Assembly: GCF_029962835.1 (NCBI RefSeq)
Contig: NC_080577.1
Coordinates: 31,602,501-31,666,500, forward strand
Length of the DNA: 64,000 bases
Reading direction: 5' to 3'
Origin: Magnolia sinica
Lineage: Eukaryota > Streptophyta > Magnoliopsida > Magnoliales > Magnoliaceae
Made by a program: the position numbers and the translations under genes. Position 1 is the stretch's first letter. Each line of letters opens with the position of its first letter. Under the pieces are notes generated by a model. The model saw nothing but the letters and a program-made list of their open reading frames with translations, did no database searches and was not told where the DNA came from. Below are positions 10,801 through 22,451 of the stretch, one piece after another.

Positions 10801-12641
10801 GGGACACACTCCATCACAAAAAATAGAGAGAGAGAGAGAGATCGGAATAGCAGAGGGACCCCGCCACTATGGGTCCCTTTTTAATACAAATCATACATCA
10901 AGATGGGTCCCACCATATGTGGGCCCTAAATCAAAAGAAAAGGTACTATGAACACCCACCGTTCTTACTTCTTGTTGGATTAATGGCAAGATAAGCTCCT
11001 CGGCTACCACTTTGATGGAGGATGATGGAGATTGGACGGTGGAGATGGGAGATGAGGGAGTAGGAAGATGGGCCATGCCAAACTTCTCCTCTTTTTGGAA
11101 AGCCATGGACAGCTTGCTCTCTCTTGCTTAGGAGAATGGGTAGAGAAGAGAGAGAGAGGTTGTAAGAGAGAGAGAGAGAGATGGGTGCTGGGTGAGTGAG
11201 TGATGGGTGTGTACTTAACATATATGGGTGGAGAGAGAGAGAGAGTTGACTTTAGGGGTTGCTTTTGGGGATGAGACATGTTCTTGACATGATTGATGTG
11301 ATTGATGGGACATGTTCTCTTGGGTTTGCAAATGCGTGACGTTTTTCTCGAGCTGAACACTGGCCCACATCTCCTGGCCCAGGTATCGCCTCGGCGCGCA
11401 AGACGCGACGTCGAAACCGCGGCGATGGCGCGGTCGTAAGGGTACAAGTATCGGGTCGAGCCGACCCTAGAATATGGGATACAACTCAAGATCGCGCGTA
11501 AACGTCGGTTACAGATCGCGAGCCTACAGAATTCGATGGGAAGGACTGTGGAAGCCTATGGAATGGTACAAGTTAGGATACGGGTCCTACAGTAATCTTC
11601 TAGGAAGCTCGACCACCTTAGGTGTCCTTGTTGCATGGTCTTTTTTGGGTGACTAGTTCTTCGTAGGGCATACCTTTGAGTACCTTTCCGGGTGGCTAGT
11701 TCTCCTTGGGTGACTTTTTTCTAGCTAGATGTGCATCCCTATGTCTGTGAGTATGTGCATGCATTCATACATTTAAACAAGATTATCTTTGTGGAATTTA
11801 TCTAATAAATGCGTATCTGATGAACCTTATCTAATTTCTATGATAATCATTGTGGAATATTTATTATACACTGTTTATGTTAACTATGTGTAATTGACTT
11901 GATGATACAATAAATCTTAGGGCTTATACCTCTCTGAGATAGTCATCGATACTATCAAACCGTATTCAGTGTGCAGGAGATGCAGATGATGCACATGCTG
12001 GTATTTATGTGGAATAGGAAGAACTAGATGATCTTGCAACTATTTATTCCTGATTTCAGTTCTATTTAATTTATACTATTAAGTTTTGTAAAAGTTAAGA
12101 CATTAGTTTGTATAAGTTTTCGAGTAGCCACTCGAATAATTGATTATGTATATTTGGACTCACTCTTATACTTGATTTGTTTCTATTCTGCTACTTTACC
12201 AACTCTGATAATAATAATAATAATGTATGTGGAAATTGAGTATTTTCAAAGGTTAACGCTCGGGTTCTTGGAAAACCAGTAGTGTACTCAGGTTTCGAGA
12301 ACTGGAGTATTACACCAAATGACTTAACCCAACTTAAACCACAAAATTTTTTTATTTTTTATTTTTTAATGTTTGTATATATGTGTGCATAGCCTTAGTG
12401 TTATATTTCATTCTTAAATCTGAGTTTAGTCAATATGGTGGGTTGGTTTGATTCAATAGAGCCTCAGCCATTTACAATTAAATTTAATGAGCTGGCATGG
12501 GTTGGGTTTGGCTTGATGAATCTTGAAATGTTTTTAGTCGGATTCTAATGAGTCTCAACTCCAGCTTGGGCAAGAATTATAGGTCTACCTTCTAAATGGG
12601 ATAGACTTGGGCTGACACCTTGCCCATTGCCACCTATCTAT

Positions 12642-13232
12642 TGTTAAGAATCCGTAAAAGCAAGTTTTGAATTTGAATCACACAAGATTAAGAAAATGTA
12701 AACAAATAAATCACAAGCACACATAAATTTTATGTGGAAAAACTCTTGCGGGAAAAAAACCATAGCACAAAGCGATAGTGAATCACTATGAAAGCAAAAG
12801 TATAAGAGATGGAATCACTTACAATGCTAAAAAAATCCTCATTTTTACATACTCAAACCCTAAAAATGATAAGCCCTTGATTAACATATCATAATCCTGT
12901 AATTACACCCATATATATAGTATCATACCTGAAATAAGAAACAAATCGTGCAATTTCACAAAATTATATATGTGTCGTTGATCTAAGAATCAATTGATCG
13001 AGATTAATCGAGCTCCCATGTTCGAATGATAAACATGTTCAAAACTGTCCATAGAGTTTATAGTCATTTTCGAATATCGTTGATCAATCAAGCTGAAACT
13101 TCGATTGATCAAGACTGTCCAAAATTATCTAGAGACCAATCTATATAATTCAAGGCTCACTCAATTAATCAGTTAGGGTGGTCGATCGATCGAACCCTTG
13201 TTGCATGTGCATATTTAATACATCTCATAACA
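12642..13232 (-). mobile_element. Copia-type solo LTR with 5-bp target duplication
   Basis: TCTAT flanks both sides (12637-12641 and 13233-13237). On the minus strand it runs TGTTATGAGATG ... GGATTCTTAACA, 591 bases. CTCTTGCGGGAAAAAAAC at about 12740-12760 is characteristic of plant copia LTRs. No coding region or partner LTR is adjacent. Confidence 0.8.
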
Positions 13233-13237
13233 TCTAT

Positions 13238-13964
13238 AAAGTGTACTATCCTAAAACAAAGAATAAAATATTAGTTACTTGATATTCTGACATAGTATGA
13301 CGCGTGATAGGTAGGCATTCAAAAATTGAATACATGTGTTCTTGGCTTGAAATTTGGTCATCATTATGTGTGTATGGTATTGGGCAGGCCAGAGCTTGCT
13401 TGATTTGAACAAAATGCCTATAATCCCAAATGCCAAGATTGAGAAATCGTGAGTGATCATTTATGACCAAGAGCTAAAGAAATCTGGTTGTTTATTTAAC
13501 CACATATAAATAAAACCAAGCGATTTATAAAGGGGAGGGTTAGTCATTTGAATGAATTCCTTTTGCTTTTTAGATAAAAGGACTTTTTCTCACCATGATA
13601 CTAGATATAATTCGATTTGTGCAATATGATAGTAGAATGAACTCAATTATATTAATTAAAATAAAGATAAAAACTTCCAAAGATATTCCTCGACAATCTA
13701 ACATTTGTGGCATAGATGGTGAGGTCGTAAAACTAAATCTTCCTTGATCTAGTGACTTGGGCATAAGTGAAGAGAATTGCACTATTAAAAGGAAAAGAAA
13801 AAGACCATCTTTATGATCCAACACTTGGTGTAGATGGAAGAGAATTAACTACTCTCAACTTAGGTCGATCCAATGCTTAACATAGATGGACATGATTATA
13901 GTACTTCTATGCTAAAGCCAGTCCAACACTGTAGCAACTTAGAGAGGTTGGATTACACTACTCC
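13238..13964. other. Unassigned non-coding DNA left of element A
   Basis: AT-rich with no long frame and no recognised domain. It contains loosely repeated phrases such as ATCCAACACTT / ATCCAATGCTTAACATAGATGGA at 13810-13930. It was contiguous with 41524 onward before element A inserted. Confidence 0.5.
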
Positions 13965-15338
13965 TAACCTGTAATGCCCTAAATTTTGGAGGTCGAATAG
14001 TACCCGACTCCTGAATTTTTAGGTGCCACTTATGCCTTGCAGATGTTTGAATGTGGGTTTCATTTGATTGATGTATGAGCATTTGAAAAATTAAATGGAT
14101 AATACGGTATGAACTGTAATCAACTAACTAAATTAAGGTACGACTATCAAATGATGTGAAATGCATAAAGTATGAGGCCACGTCCCGGCAAATACATGTA
14201 ATCCAAAAGAAAAGGTGTACAAAATATCCCCTGCCGTAAGGCCCCATCACTAACCCTAAGGCAACATATGGCGACCCGCTTAGTAGTTGAAAGTAGGAGA
14301 GCTCCTCCTCCTTGTCTACGATCGCCCTATCCATCGCATCAAGCTTTGTGATACCTACATTTAAGATAGGGTCTAGTTGGTATTTTAAAACACCATCCCA
14401 AAGTGAGAGCGAGTGATCAACTAAGTAGTTTCATTAGCATCACGTTACACAAGTTATCAATTCTACAAATGCAAATGATGAAAAACATCTAAGCACATGA
14501 TTCCTAGTTATTCCTATTAATGCTCATGCATGGAATTATGATATGATGCATGCCCTCGCCATCCAACGCTCCCTTAAGCCACACCATTTATACGCTCGCA
14601 TATGACCAACACTCCCTTAATGCGACCTCGACTACCGAATCGTCATCCTAACTAATGAGGTGGTTGTGATCATGTTAGCCAAGTTTTTAATTATGTCCAT
14701 TCGTCCAACAAGATTGGAGAAATTGGGACACCCTTATAAAGTCAATGCCATATCCTGATCGCGTGACCCAAGCAGCCGTGGCGGCCTTGCGCCTGCGATC
14801 TTTGACCCGTATGGGTTCGTCAGTCCCAGATAACTCATACAAATGGAGGATTTGTAAATCAAGTTGCTCGCGGTCACTACAGGGAGGCTCGTCATCCCAG
14901 CATAGGCCGACAGCTCGAGCATAGTGTCCTATACTACCATGGCCAGCTCCTGAGACTTGTGGATCGCATCATAGCTATTGCAACTGGGCATTCCATGGGT
15001 GTAGGGTGCCTTAAGTTCAAACAAGGGTGGTTATACATAGTGAATCATTCATGGTTGGTCAGCTAGTGGACTAATACGGCCGATTTAGGCGAACTACGAA
15101 GCATCCGGCATTGGGTGCGACATCCCATGTAGTCTAACTACTATCAGCTATCCATATTTAGGGGTGCACACGGTTCGGTTTGGTCCAGTTTTGGGGTGAA
15201 ACCGGAACCGAACCGTTCCTAACTATTCTACAATTTTTGAAATCGGAACCGGACCGTTAACACCCTAGAACCGAACCGGAACCGGACAGTGAAAAACGAT
15301 TCGATTTCAAATCAGTTCCACGGTTCTTGGAGCAGAAT

Positions 15339-15344
<6 letters not shown>

Positions 15345-15369
<25 letters not shown>

Positions 15370-15370
15370 C
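15345..15370. repeat. (GA)n microsatellite
   Basis: Uninterrupted GA repeats inside the hAT element. Confidence 0.9.
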
Positions 15371-16069
15371 AAAGATTGATATGAATGATACCTTCAGAGA
15401 ACGGAAGAAGGAGAGAAAATCTGAAGCAGAGCTTCCATGGCGGAAGAAAATCGCAGAGAATAAAAGGGAGAGAGTACATCGTCTCAAACCCTAGCTAGGG
15501 TTTTCAGATATGAAAGAAGATGCAACGGAGATCCATATGAAATATAGATAGACAGTCAGTAAGAGAAGGTAATTCTAAAATGCACCTCAAGTGGACTACG
15601 CCCACTCCCTGTCTGGGGAAGTCGGTAAGCTTTTTTTTCACTATCAAGTAGTGAAAATATTTGAAACTCTAGTAGAGTGCTATCATCATACGCACGCACT
15701 AGATATTGAAAACAGTAGCATATAATTAATCCAAATAAAATATTCAAATTATATATCCTAGTTTAGATGCATTATTAAAAAAAAACACTTATTTGACTAT
15801 ATTACTATCAGATTGGTGGACATTTATTGGACAGTTAAAAATGGAATTATCCAACGGTCTCATTTCAATAAACGAGTGTCCACCAATCAGAGGTTAGGAT
15901 TGATCAATCAATCTGATTCTGGGCCTATGATTTAGAAACACTAGGTTACATAATTCTGCTGGTTAGTTTTTATTTATTATACACCAAATATATAATTACG
16001 TAGTGCCGGAGTATAGAGCAACACGCACAGCCAGAGTATCAAACAAACTACCCTTTTTAGGAATGAGAA

Positions 16070-16387
16070 ATGTTTGTCGAGCTGGATTCGTTAAAAAGCT
16101 ACGCCCGCTGTCTCCAGCACCCGAATTCTCTACTACCTATGGAAGGAAATTCGGGTAAGGTGAGATGGAAATTTGAAGAAATATTGGGATTTTTTTCATT
16201 TGGGTTTTTCATGGAATTGCAGGAAAATGAGAAGAATCGTGTTTTGGGTAATTTGGAAGGAAATGCATGTCAGGGAAATGGAGATTTACAGGGAATTGGG
16301 ATTGTTTTTATTCATTTTTGGTTTTTTCTGAAATTGCAGGAGAATGAGAAGAATCCTATTTTTGGCAATGTGGGTCCTTTGGATTGA
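16070..16387 (+). other. Open frame of 105 codons inside the hAT element, doubtful
   Basis: The frame contains an internal imperfect duplication: ELQENEKNRVLGN and KLQENEKNPIFGN, from DNA repeated at about 16195-16260 and 16310-16375. No family is recognisable. It might be captured host sequence or chance; I do not call it a gene. Confidence 0.25.
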
Positions 16388-18238
16388 TACAGAAGGGTAG
16401 AAATAATGAAAATTACATTGGATTTTGGTTCGGATCTACGGTTTGGTTCACGATTCGGATCAACGGTTCGGTTCAGTTATGCAGGACCTTAAACTGGAAC
16501 CGATCTGTATCCAATGCTTCTTAAATTTTTGGAATCGGTGCTCTCTGGAAGCGGACCAAACCGGACCAATCCAACGGTTCGGGTCCGGTTCCACGGTTCC
16601 GTCCGGTTCGATGTGCACCCCTATCCGTATTCAACCTATATTGGTCGAATCGGTTGTTGGGTGGCCCAAGCAATAGGGCTACCCGCGTGGGTGTTACAAT
16701 TTGCTAGCCAACCAAAAAAAAAAAAAAGGCAATCATTTAGCATTCTATAGGAGGTCACACACTTCACTTAGTCCTAGAAATTTCAGGCATGCATGGCAAT
16801 AAGTATGGGCATTCAATTCAATCAAAGCATATTGATGACATGCGAGCACATTACCCCAATCCATTGCAGGTTTTTGAGATAAATTAGATCAATTTCATAT
16901 AATAGAAAATGAAATAAATGAAGGGCAACAGTTTAGTAACTCGGCCCAATCTAACATGGAAGCAATCATCAGCTATTCTAAGCAAGATTAGGCAAATTTT
17001 TGGAGAAGTAACTATCAAAGAATTACTTTCTAATCAACATGTACATCGACTTCGCACACACAATCATTAGTTGCAACCTAGGTTTGATAATTGGTCACTT
17101 AAGGATAATGGTCTGCACCTAGGAGTAGTCCGACGATTTGTGGTGTCGCTCCTAAGGTTTACGTTCCGTTGGTTAGCGTATTGGGGCCTTATGCCGATAA
17201 AATTTGCTTGTTAGGGCATATGCAAGTAGCCTAAGATGCTGAAATCTAGAAAGGGACTGGATTGATTACCTTTCTACTGCCGGTGGGCTACTTTCTACGG
17301 TGGCGAAGTCGTGGGCTCCGATGCGTGATGTGGTAGGAGGGAATTTTCCCCAAGCCAACTCCCTTGGGAGCTCTCTTCCTTCATTCTCCCCACTCCCTCT
17401 CTCCCTTGCAATAGAAAAATTTGTATGGGAGTGAGGGAGTATGATTTTCTGGCTTAAGTAGTTTGTAATTTGTGTCTAAATGGCCCTAGGGTTTCCTTTT
17501 CTAACATGCATGCCCCTAGTGGGTTGAATTCTGGCCCATAAGGCTATTCTAGGGGCCCACTGACTCATCTGTGCCATAGGGTAGGTGTCTCATCACTGGA
17601 TGAGTGATCGATCTGAATTCGGCGGTAATCGGATGTCTTAATTGACTGTGGGGACTTCATTTGTGATCGATGACCATTGATGTTCGATCAGGGCCTCAGT
17701 TATACGGATATGAGTAGGAAAATATCCCTGACTCATCGTGATTCTGATCGCAATCCAATGGTTGGAAAGTCGCAACTTCGCAGTTTAGTAGAGGGGCCAG
17801 CTTTACTTGAGTTTCAGGTTTTTGGTCCCGGAGAGTCGTGCCTTTAAAGAACTACCTTCTCGATCCAATTTATGTAGTTCAAAGCACCGTTTGGGTCCGC
17901 CAACTGTGATAGACTCCAAGCCCAGTGAGGCCTATGATATCCTATAGTTTCGGACTTAGTGGATTTTTGACAGGTGACACGCGGTTATTTTAGTCTGTCG
18001 CAGAGAATTGTTGGAGGAGCCAGCCCCACGGCCCATTTCCAACATAGGTGATACTCAGGTCTGACTACGTTCGTGACCTTGTCCTTTTGTAACTTGGTGA
18101 CAGAGATTCCTAACGTCATTTATCCCTAGCTTTTTTGGGGCCTCGCATGTTTGCTTCATTCGGCCACCTAGTATGGTCTTGTGGTGGTTCCACTAGTGGA
18201 CACCCTAGGACGCCGTGACATTTGGACCGGGTGTTATA

Positions 18239-18262
18239 ATCTAACCCCCTTATAAATAAATT
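18239..18262 (-). other. Polypurine tract region of element A
   Basis: The minus strand reads AAGGGGGTTAGAT directly before the 3' LTR. Just upstream lies the AAATTTTGAGGACGAAATTT stretch (about 18262-18281) that ends many Tekay/Del-type polyproteins. Confidence 0.8.
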
Positions 18263-18284
18263 TCGTCCTCAAAATTTATACATG

Positions 18285-18722
18285 TTCGTACTCCTCGAGT
18301 AGATTTGAGTAATGCTTGCGAATTTTTGCTTCTATCTCTCAAGTGGCCTTCTCTTCGCCGTGGTGCGTCCATAACACTTTCACTAGCGGGATGACCTTGT
18401 TGTACAACACTTGTTCCTTTCTATCTAGGACCCAAGTGGGCCAGAGAATATAAGTAGTGTTTTCCTTGAGTTCCACGTGCTCCCACTTGATGACATGCGT
18501 AAGATCGAGGACATACTTCTTCAACATGGAGATATGGAATACATTGTGCACTCTGACAAGAGGCATGGGTAGGGCCAGGCGATACCCGACAGGGCCTACA
18601 CGGTCTAGAATCTGAAACGGTCCAATATATCGTGGTGTGAGCTTTCCTTTTTTGCTAAAGCATAATACTCCTTTCATTGGCGAACCCGTAAGGAATACAT
18701 GGTCCCCGTCTTCAAATTTCAA
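18285..18722 (-). pseudogene. Element A integrase C-terminus with chromovirus-type tail
   Basis: An open frame of 127 codons at 18339-18722 contains GDHVFLTGSPMKGVL, GKLTPRYIGPFQILDRVGP, YRLALP and VHNVFHISMLKKYV. These are the hallmark blocks of the gypsy integrase C-terminal (GPY/F) domain. LDRKEQVLYNKVIPLVKVLW and HHGEEKAT follow, the start of the chromodomain-like tail of Tekay/Del elements. Just upstream, the KIYADTR segment is broken by a TGA. The chromodomain in this clade is thought to guide integration to heterochromatin; this copy is truncated by drift and is not functional. Confidence 0.9.
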
Positions 18723-18789
18723 GTCCCTTCACCTTGTATCCGCGTAGATCTTCTGTCTACTTTGGGCTGCTAAGAGGTGGCGCTGGATA

Positions 18790-19445
18790 ATTTCAATCTT
18801 CTCAGTAGTTGTTCGCACCAAATCCAGCCCTATTAGGCTTTTCTTACCAATTTTCACTCAGCAAGGTGGGGCCCGACTGGGCGCCCATACAAGGTTTCAT
18901 AAGGCGCCATGTCAATACTAACTTGGAAGCTATTATTATAGGGAAACTCCACATACGGAAGGCAATCATCCCAACTAACTCAAAAATCTAGCACACAAGC
19001 CCACAACATATCTTCCAATATCTGATTTACCCGCTCAGTTTGTCCATCCGTCCGTGGGTGGAAGGCGATACTGAACTTTAACTTCACTCCCATTACTTCC
19101 TGTATGCGTGTCCAGAAAATTGACATGAATCGGGTGTCCCGATCTGACACAATTCACAATGGGACACCATGAAGCTGTATTATCTCCTTGATATATAATT
19201 TTTCTAAGTCATCGATGGAGTTAGAAGCTCGGATTGGAAAGAAATTGGCTGATTTTGTTAACCGATCCACAATCACCTATATTGAGTCATGTCCCTTCCT
19301 TGTGTTAGGTAACCCAGAAATGAAATCCATGGATATGAAATTCCATTTCCATTCAGCCAAAGGCATGGACTATAAAAGACCAGGTGGTTGGCGGTGCTCG
19401 ACCTTAACTTGTTGGCAAGTGAGACATCAGGACACGTAGTCTGCT
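18790..19445 (-). pseudogene. Element A integrase catalytic core
   Basis: The minus strand translates, with a few stops, to WKWNFISMDFISGLP (first Asp near 19340), VSDRDTRFMSIFWT (second Asp near 19140) and FHPRTDGQTERVNQILEDML (Glu near 19040). MAPYETLYGRP follows at about 18890. All three D,D,E residues are still present although the frame is broken (for example before VSDRD and in LDF-VSWDD). Confidence 0.9.
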
Positions 19446-19719
19446 ATCTGGCCCTTCATGTTGTCCCACCAATAATTTCGCCTTAGGTCCCTGTCCATCT
19501 TAGTGCTCATGAGGTGCATAGCTAGCTTGGAGTTGTGGGCGGCATCTAGGACTTCCCTTCTTAGTCCATGATGATTTGTGACACATAGGCGGCCCTAAAA
19601 TCATAAGCCTTCGTCAGAAACGACCCTCCACTCGGACTTTATATCGCTTTTCGCTCTTCCTTTCATCTTTATCAACAATTCGTCACCCCCTTGGGCTTCA
19701 ATGATTTGACTATTAATCA

Positions 19720-20400
19720 GTGGCTAGATGTGGATGTGGGCTATGGTCTCATACAATTCCTTCATCATCAGTTTTAAATCGAAGTCCCGCATGAACTCCA
19801 CCATATTCCATTCTTCTACTATCAATGGGGCCACGAACTCTAGCGCTCTCTTACGACTCAAGGCATCCGCCACTAAGTTGGCTTTTCCTGGGTGGTAGGA
19901 AACCTCAAACTTGAAGTCTTTTAGCGTCTTCATCCAGTGACGCTGCCTCTTGTTCGGATCTCTTTGGGTGAAAATTTACTTGAGGCTCTTATGAACGCAG
20001 AAGAGTTCAAACTCTTCCCCATAGAGATAGTGCCTCCATAGCTTTAAGGCAAAGATGATTGCTGCTAACTCGAGGTCGTGCATAGGGTAGTTTTCTTTGT
20101 GCTTCCTTACTTGTCAAGAGGCATAAGCGATCGCCTTGTCCTTCTACATGAGCATACAACCTAAGCCTTCTCAGGAGGCATCAGTATAAATGGTGTACTT
20201 GACCCCTTGCTCAGGTAGCACGAGCACCGGTGTCAACATGAACTTGTCTTTCAACTCTTGGAAGGCCACCTCTGCTTTCTTGTTCCAGGAGAACTTGATG
20301 TCCTTCCGAGTAAGTTGGGACAACAGCCATGCTATTTTCGAGAAATTATTAATGAACCAACGATAATAACCTGCGAGACCAAGAAAATTTCTTACTTCTG
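19720..20400 (-). pseudogene. Element A RNase H region
   Basis: Recognisable pieces are FSWNKKAEVAFQELKDKF (about 20290), YTIYTDAS (about 20190), [20 protein letters not shown] (about 20060) and SYHPGKANLVADALSRKRAL (19850-19905). This is the standard order of a gypsy RT-connection and RNase H. Several in-frame stops interrupt it. Confidence 0.9.
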
Positions 20401-20539
20401 TAACTGAACCTCGTTATTTCCAATCTTGCACAGCTACCACCTTGGTAAGATCTACGGTGATGCCTTCTTTGGAAACCACATGCCCTAAGAACTTGACTTC
20501 TTCCTTCTAAAAGTCACACTTCCGAAATTGTACGAACAA

Positions 20540-21148
20540 TTAGTTCCATTTAAGCATTTCAAGGACTGCCCGCAAGTATTTTTCGGGATCCCCATGACTC
20601 TTCAAGTACACTAGTATGTCGTCAATGAACATGATGAAGAACTTATACAAGAAAGGCCTAAAGACTCTGTTCATGAGATCCATGAACATTGTTGGTACAT
20701 TCGTGAGTCCGAATGGCATGACTAAGAACTCGTAGTGCCCGAAACTGGTTCTGAAGGCCATCTTCTCTATATCCTCCTTGACTCGTAATTGGTGGCATCT
20801 AGATTGCAAGTCAATCTTTGAGAAGTATTGAGCACCTCTCAGTTGATCGAACAAATCATCAATCCTAGGCAACGGATATTTGTTTCTTACCGAAACATGA
20901 TTCAGTCTCCTATAGTCGATACACAACCGCTAGGTGTCGTCTTTCTTTTTCACAAATAGGACTAGAGCTCCCCATGGTGAGATGCTGGGTTGAATGAAGC
21001 CCAACTCTAATAAGTCATCAATTTGAGTCCTCAACTCCTTCATTTCACATGAAGGCATACGGTAAGTCAGCAGGGAGATCAGCGTGGATCCTGGTACCAG
21101 ATCAATGGTGAAGTCGATCTCCCGATGGGGAGGGCGCCTAGGTTGCAC
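20540..21148 (-). pseudogene. Element A reverse transcriptase
   Basis: Two open segments (20930-21148 and 20540-20926), broken by a stop, cover the RT core. The first has [19 protein letters not shown] and VKKKDDT. The second has [54 protein letters not shown] and [12 protein letters not shown], which carries the catalytic Asp pair. Wild-type features such as the DLRSGYHQ block are altered (DLQSRCHQ). Confidence 0.92.
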
Positions 21149-21158
21149 TTGAACATGT

Positions 21159-21590
21159 CTATGAAGTCACAACAGGCATGCATGTTAGCAGGGAATCGTC
21201 GTATCCGTCTTCCAAAGAAGCATAACATAGAATTCGGTAAAGGTAGCTGACCTGGACTGGAAACGTGAAGGAGGTGCCTTCGCCTTCATGTATTGTCACT
21301 GATCGAGTCTCACAATCGATTTCTGCCTTCATAGTGGTCAACCAAGTCATGCCTAGGATGATGTTGTAATGGAAGAACTTCATCACGATTAGGTCCACGC
21401 GCACCTCTTTACCCCCCAAGTCTATGGGGCAATCACGACATACCCTTGTAGCCTCCGAGAAGGTCCTGGCAGCTACAATGATCCTTACCCCTAACATAGG
21501 GATGGTGTGCAACTCTAGATGCTTGACTATGGTACATGACATTAGGGATGTAGTGGATCCAGTGTCCACCAAAAGGAATATGGGGGTACC
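21159..21590 (-). pseudogene. Element A aspartic protease
   Basis: A 137-codon open stretch starts VDTGSTTSLMS, with the retroviral-type DTG active site, and continues with VDLIVMKFFHYNIILGMTWL, the second protease hallmark. The catalytic motif is intact. It lies between the gag zinc-knuckle region and RT, the normal place. Confidence 0.88.
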
Positions 21591-22451
21591 TCATATGTGG
21601 GTCGTCACCTCAAACATCATGGGTGTGGCGGTGGCCACATTCAAGCCCTCCATGGCCATTACATGGACTCGAGCCTGTTGCATTAGATTTGGTTGTTAGA
21701 TAGGCCATTGCGGCGGCCTATTCTAGGGCACAGGAAGGTGGTGAAACTGCTAGGTAGGTCTCGCTGCCCACTGAGGGGGAGCCTGTATGGCTTGTTGTGG
21801 CGGCTGATTGATGCGTTGAGGGGGTAGGTAGCCATGGTCCCTCATCCTTGAGAAGCAGAAAGCCATTAAGTGGCCCACTCTTTTATAGTACTCGCATACA
21901 CAGTCGAGCCGCGTGAAGGAGGCTAGAGGAGCCGCGAGTCTACGATATAGGCTCGAGAGGCCTGTTCTCCATCCTGCTCAGATCGCAAGGACATCTTTAC
22001 TAGGTCGGTGTACATATGAATGTTAGCATAACACATTTTTGTGCGAATGCCTGCCCTCAAGCCTTTAGAGAAACGCCGAATCCTAGTTTCCTTGCCTGCT
22101 ACTATCCAAGGAGCGTATTGTGATAGCTCGGTGAAACGGTTCTTGGACTCAGCTATGGACATCCCTCCCTGTTGGAGGGGGAGAAGCTCGTTCTCCCTCT
22201 CGTTGTGGTATGTCTATGGGAAGTACTTCTGAAAGAAGTGGGATTCAAATTCCTCCCACATCCATGCGAATCCGGTAGGGACAGACCTCTATATGCTCTC
22301 CCACCATAAGTCGGACTCCTTTTCAAAAAGATAGGAGATTAGCTCAACTTTCTCCACCTCAAAGCAATGAAAGGGCTGAATCATCTTGGAGACCCGATTT
22401 AGTTAGTATTCAGCTTCTTCAGGGCCGTGGGTGCCGACGAAAGTGGGTGGC
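21591..22451 (-). pseudogene. Element A gag, C-terminal part
   Basis: On the minus strand this resumes the gag frame cut by element B. It reads WLNRVSKMIQPFHC at about 22410-22370, FTELSQYAPWIVAGKETRIR at 22070-22130 and a zinc-knuckle remnant at about 21850-21900 (C-EY-Y-KRVG-H-LMAF-C). The second Cys of the CX2CX4HX4C knuckle is Tyr. A Pro/Gln-rich linker leads into the protease. Confidence 0.85.

Larger units (their letters stand above)
6230..11591 (-). mobile_element. Gypsy element 'E': LTR, ~400-bp interior, truncated LTR
   Basis: Read on the minus strand there is a 4.6-kb 5' LTR (11591 to 6962), an iMet-type primer site, only about 400 bases of interior, a polypurine tract, and the first ~330 bases of a 3' LTR (6558 to about 6230). 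Both LTR copies begin with near-identical sequence, TGTARGACCCGTATCCTA (R = A or G), followed by similar text. Nearly all gag-pol is deleted, so it could move only with helper proteins. The inner end near 6230 is estimated from where similarity to the 5' LTR fades. Confidence 0.7.
6962..11591 (-). mobile_element. Satellite-rich 5' LTR of element E (4.6 kb)
   Basis: On the minus strand it begins TGTAGGACCCGTATCC (11591) and ends GGGGCATGACA (6962). It is colinear with the LTR at 59735-64000, which begins in the same way on the plus strand (TGTCACACCCCAAAC). The body holds three successive repeat arrays (listed separately). A TATATG stretch near 11220 could serve as promoter on the minus strand. 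The open frames inside, for example at 10946-11489, are low-complexity Leu/Ser frames of CT-rich DNA and are not called genes. Confidence 0.75.
5836..12314 (+). mobile_element. Gypsy-type solo LTR with 5-bp target duplication, itself interrupted
   Basis: CCAAA flanks both sides (5831-5835 and 12315-12319). The left end TCTAACACCTCG is a decayed TGTAACACC start followed by CTCGGGTGTTACC, a phrase also found, reversed, at the right end of the LTR at 35709-40335. The right end is GTATTACA. Without the nested element at about 6230-11591 the LTR would be about 1.1 kb. There is no internal coding region, so it is a solo LTR. Confidence 0.7.
5645..12636. mobile_element. Candidate hAT-like element split by a gypsy LTR
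   Basis: The left end TAGGAGCTGCAATGGG (5645) and the reverse of the right end TAGGTGGCAATGGG (12636) are near-matching inverted termini of hAT form. Inside the termini there are GGGTTGGG/CCCGACCC runs on both sides. About 190 bases remain on the left and 320 on the right once the insertion at 5836-12314 is removed. I did not find an 8-bp target duplication, which keeps confidence low. Confidence 0.4.
15159..16623. mobile_element. Non-autonomous hAT-like element, 1465 bp, with 8-bp target duplication
   Basis: The termini TAGGGGTGCACA (15159-15170) and TGTGCACCCCTA (16612-16623) are perfect 12-base inverted repeats. The flanks are TCCATATT (15151-15158) and TCCGTATT (16624-16631), an 8-bp duplication with one change, as hAT elements make. 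The other LTR of element A lacks this insert, so the boundaries are confirmed by the empty site. Subterminal regions are rich in GGTTCGG / CCGAACC. There is no transposase. Confidence 0.9.
13970..18238 (-). mobile_element. 3' LTR of element A (interrupted by a hAT element)
   Basis: The minus strand begins TATAACACCCGG (decayed TGTAACACC) at 18238 and ends GGGCATTACA at 13970. It aligns with 34130-41518 along its whole length except for the insertion at 15159-16623 here and 35709-40335 there. Confidence 0.9.

Noticed and set aside
10946-11489. 161-codon Leu/Ser-rich frame
   Set aside because: Produced by CT-rich microsatellite-like DNA within the E LTR; no similar frame is visible in the second LTR within the window.
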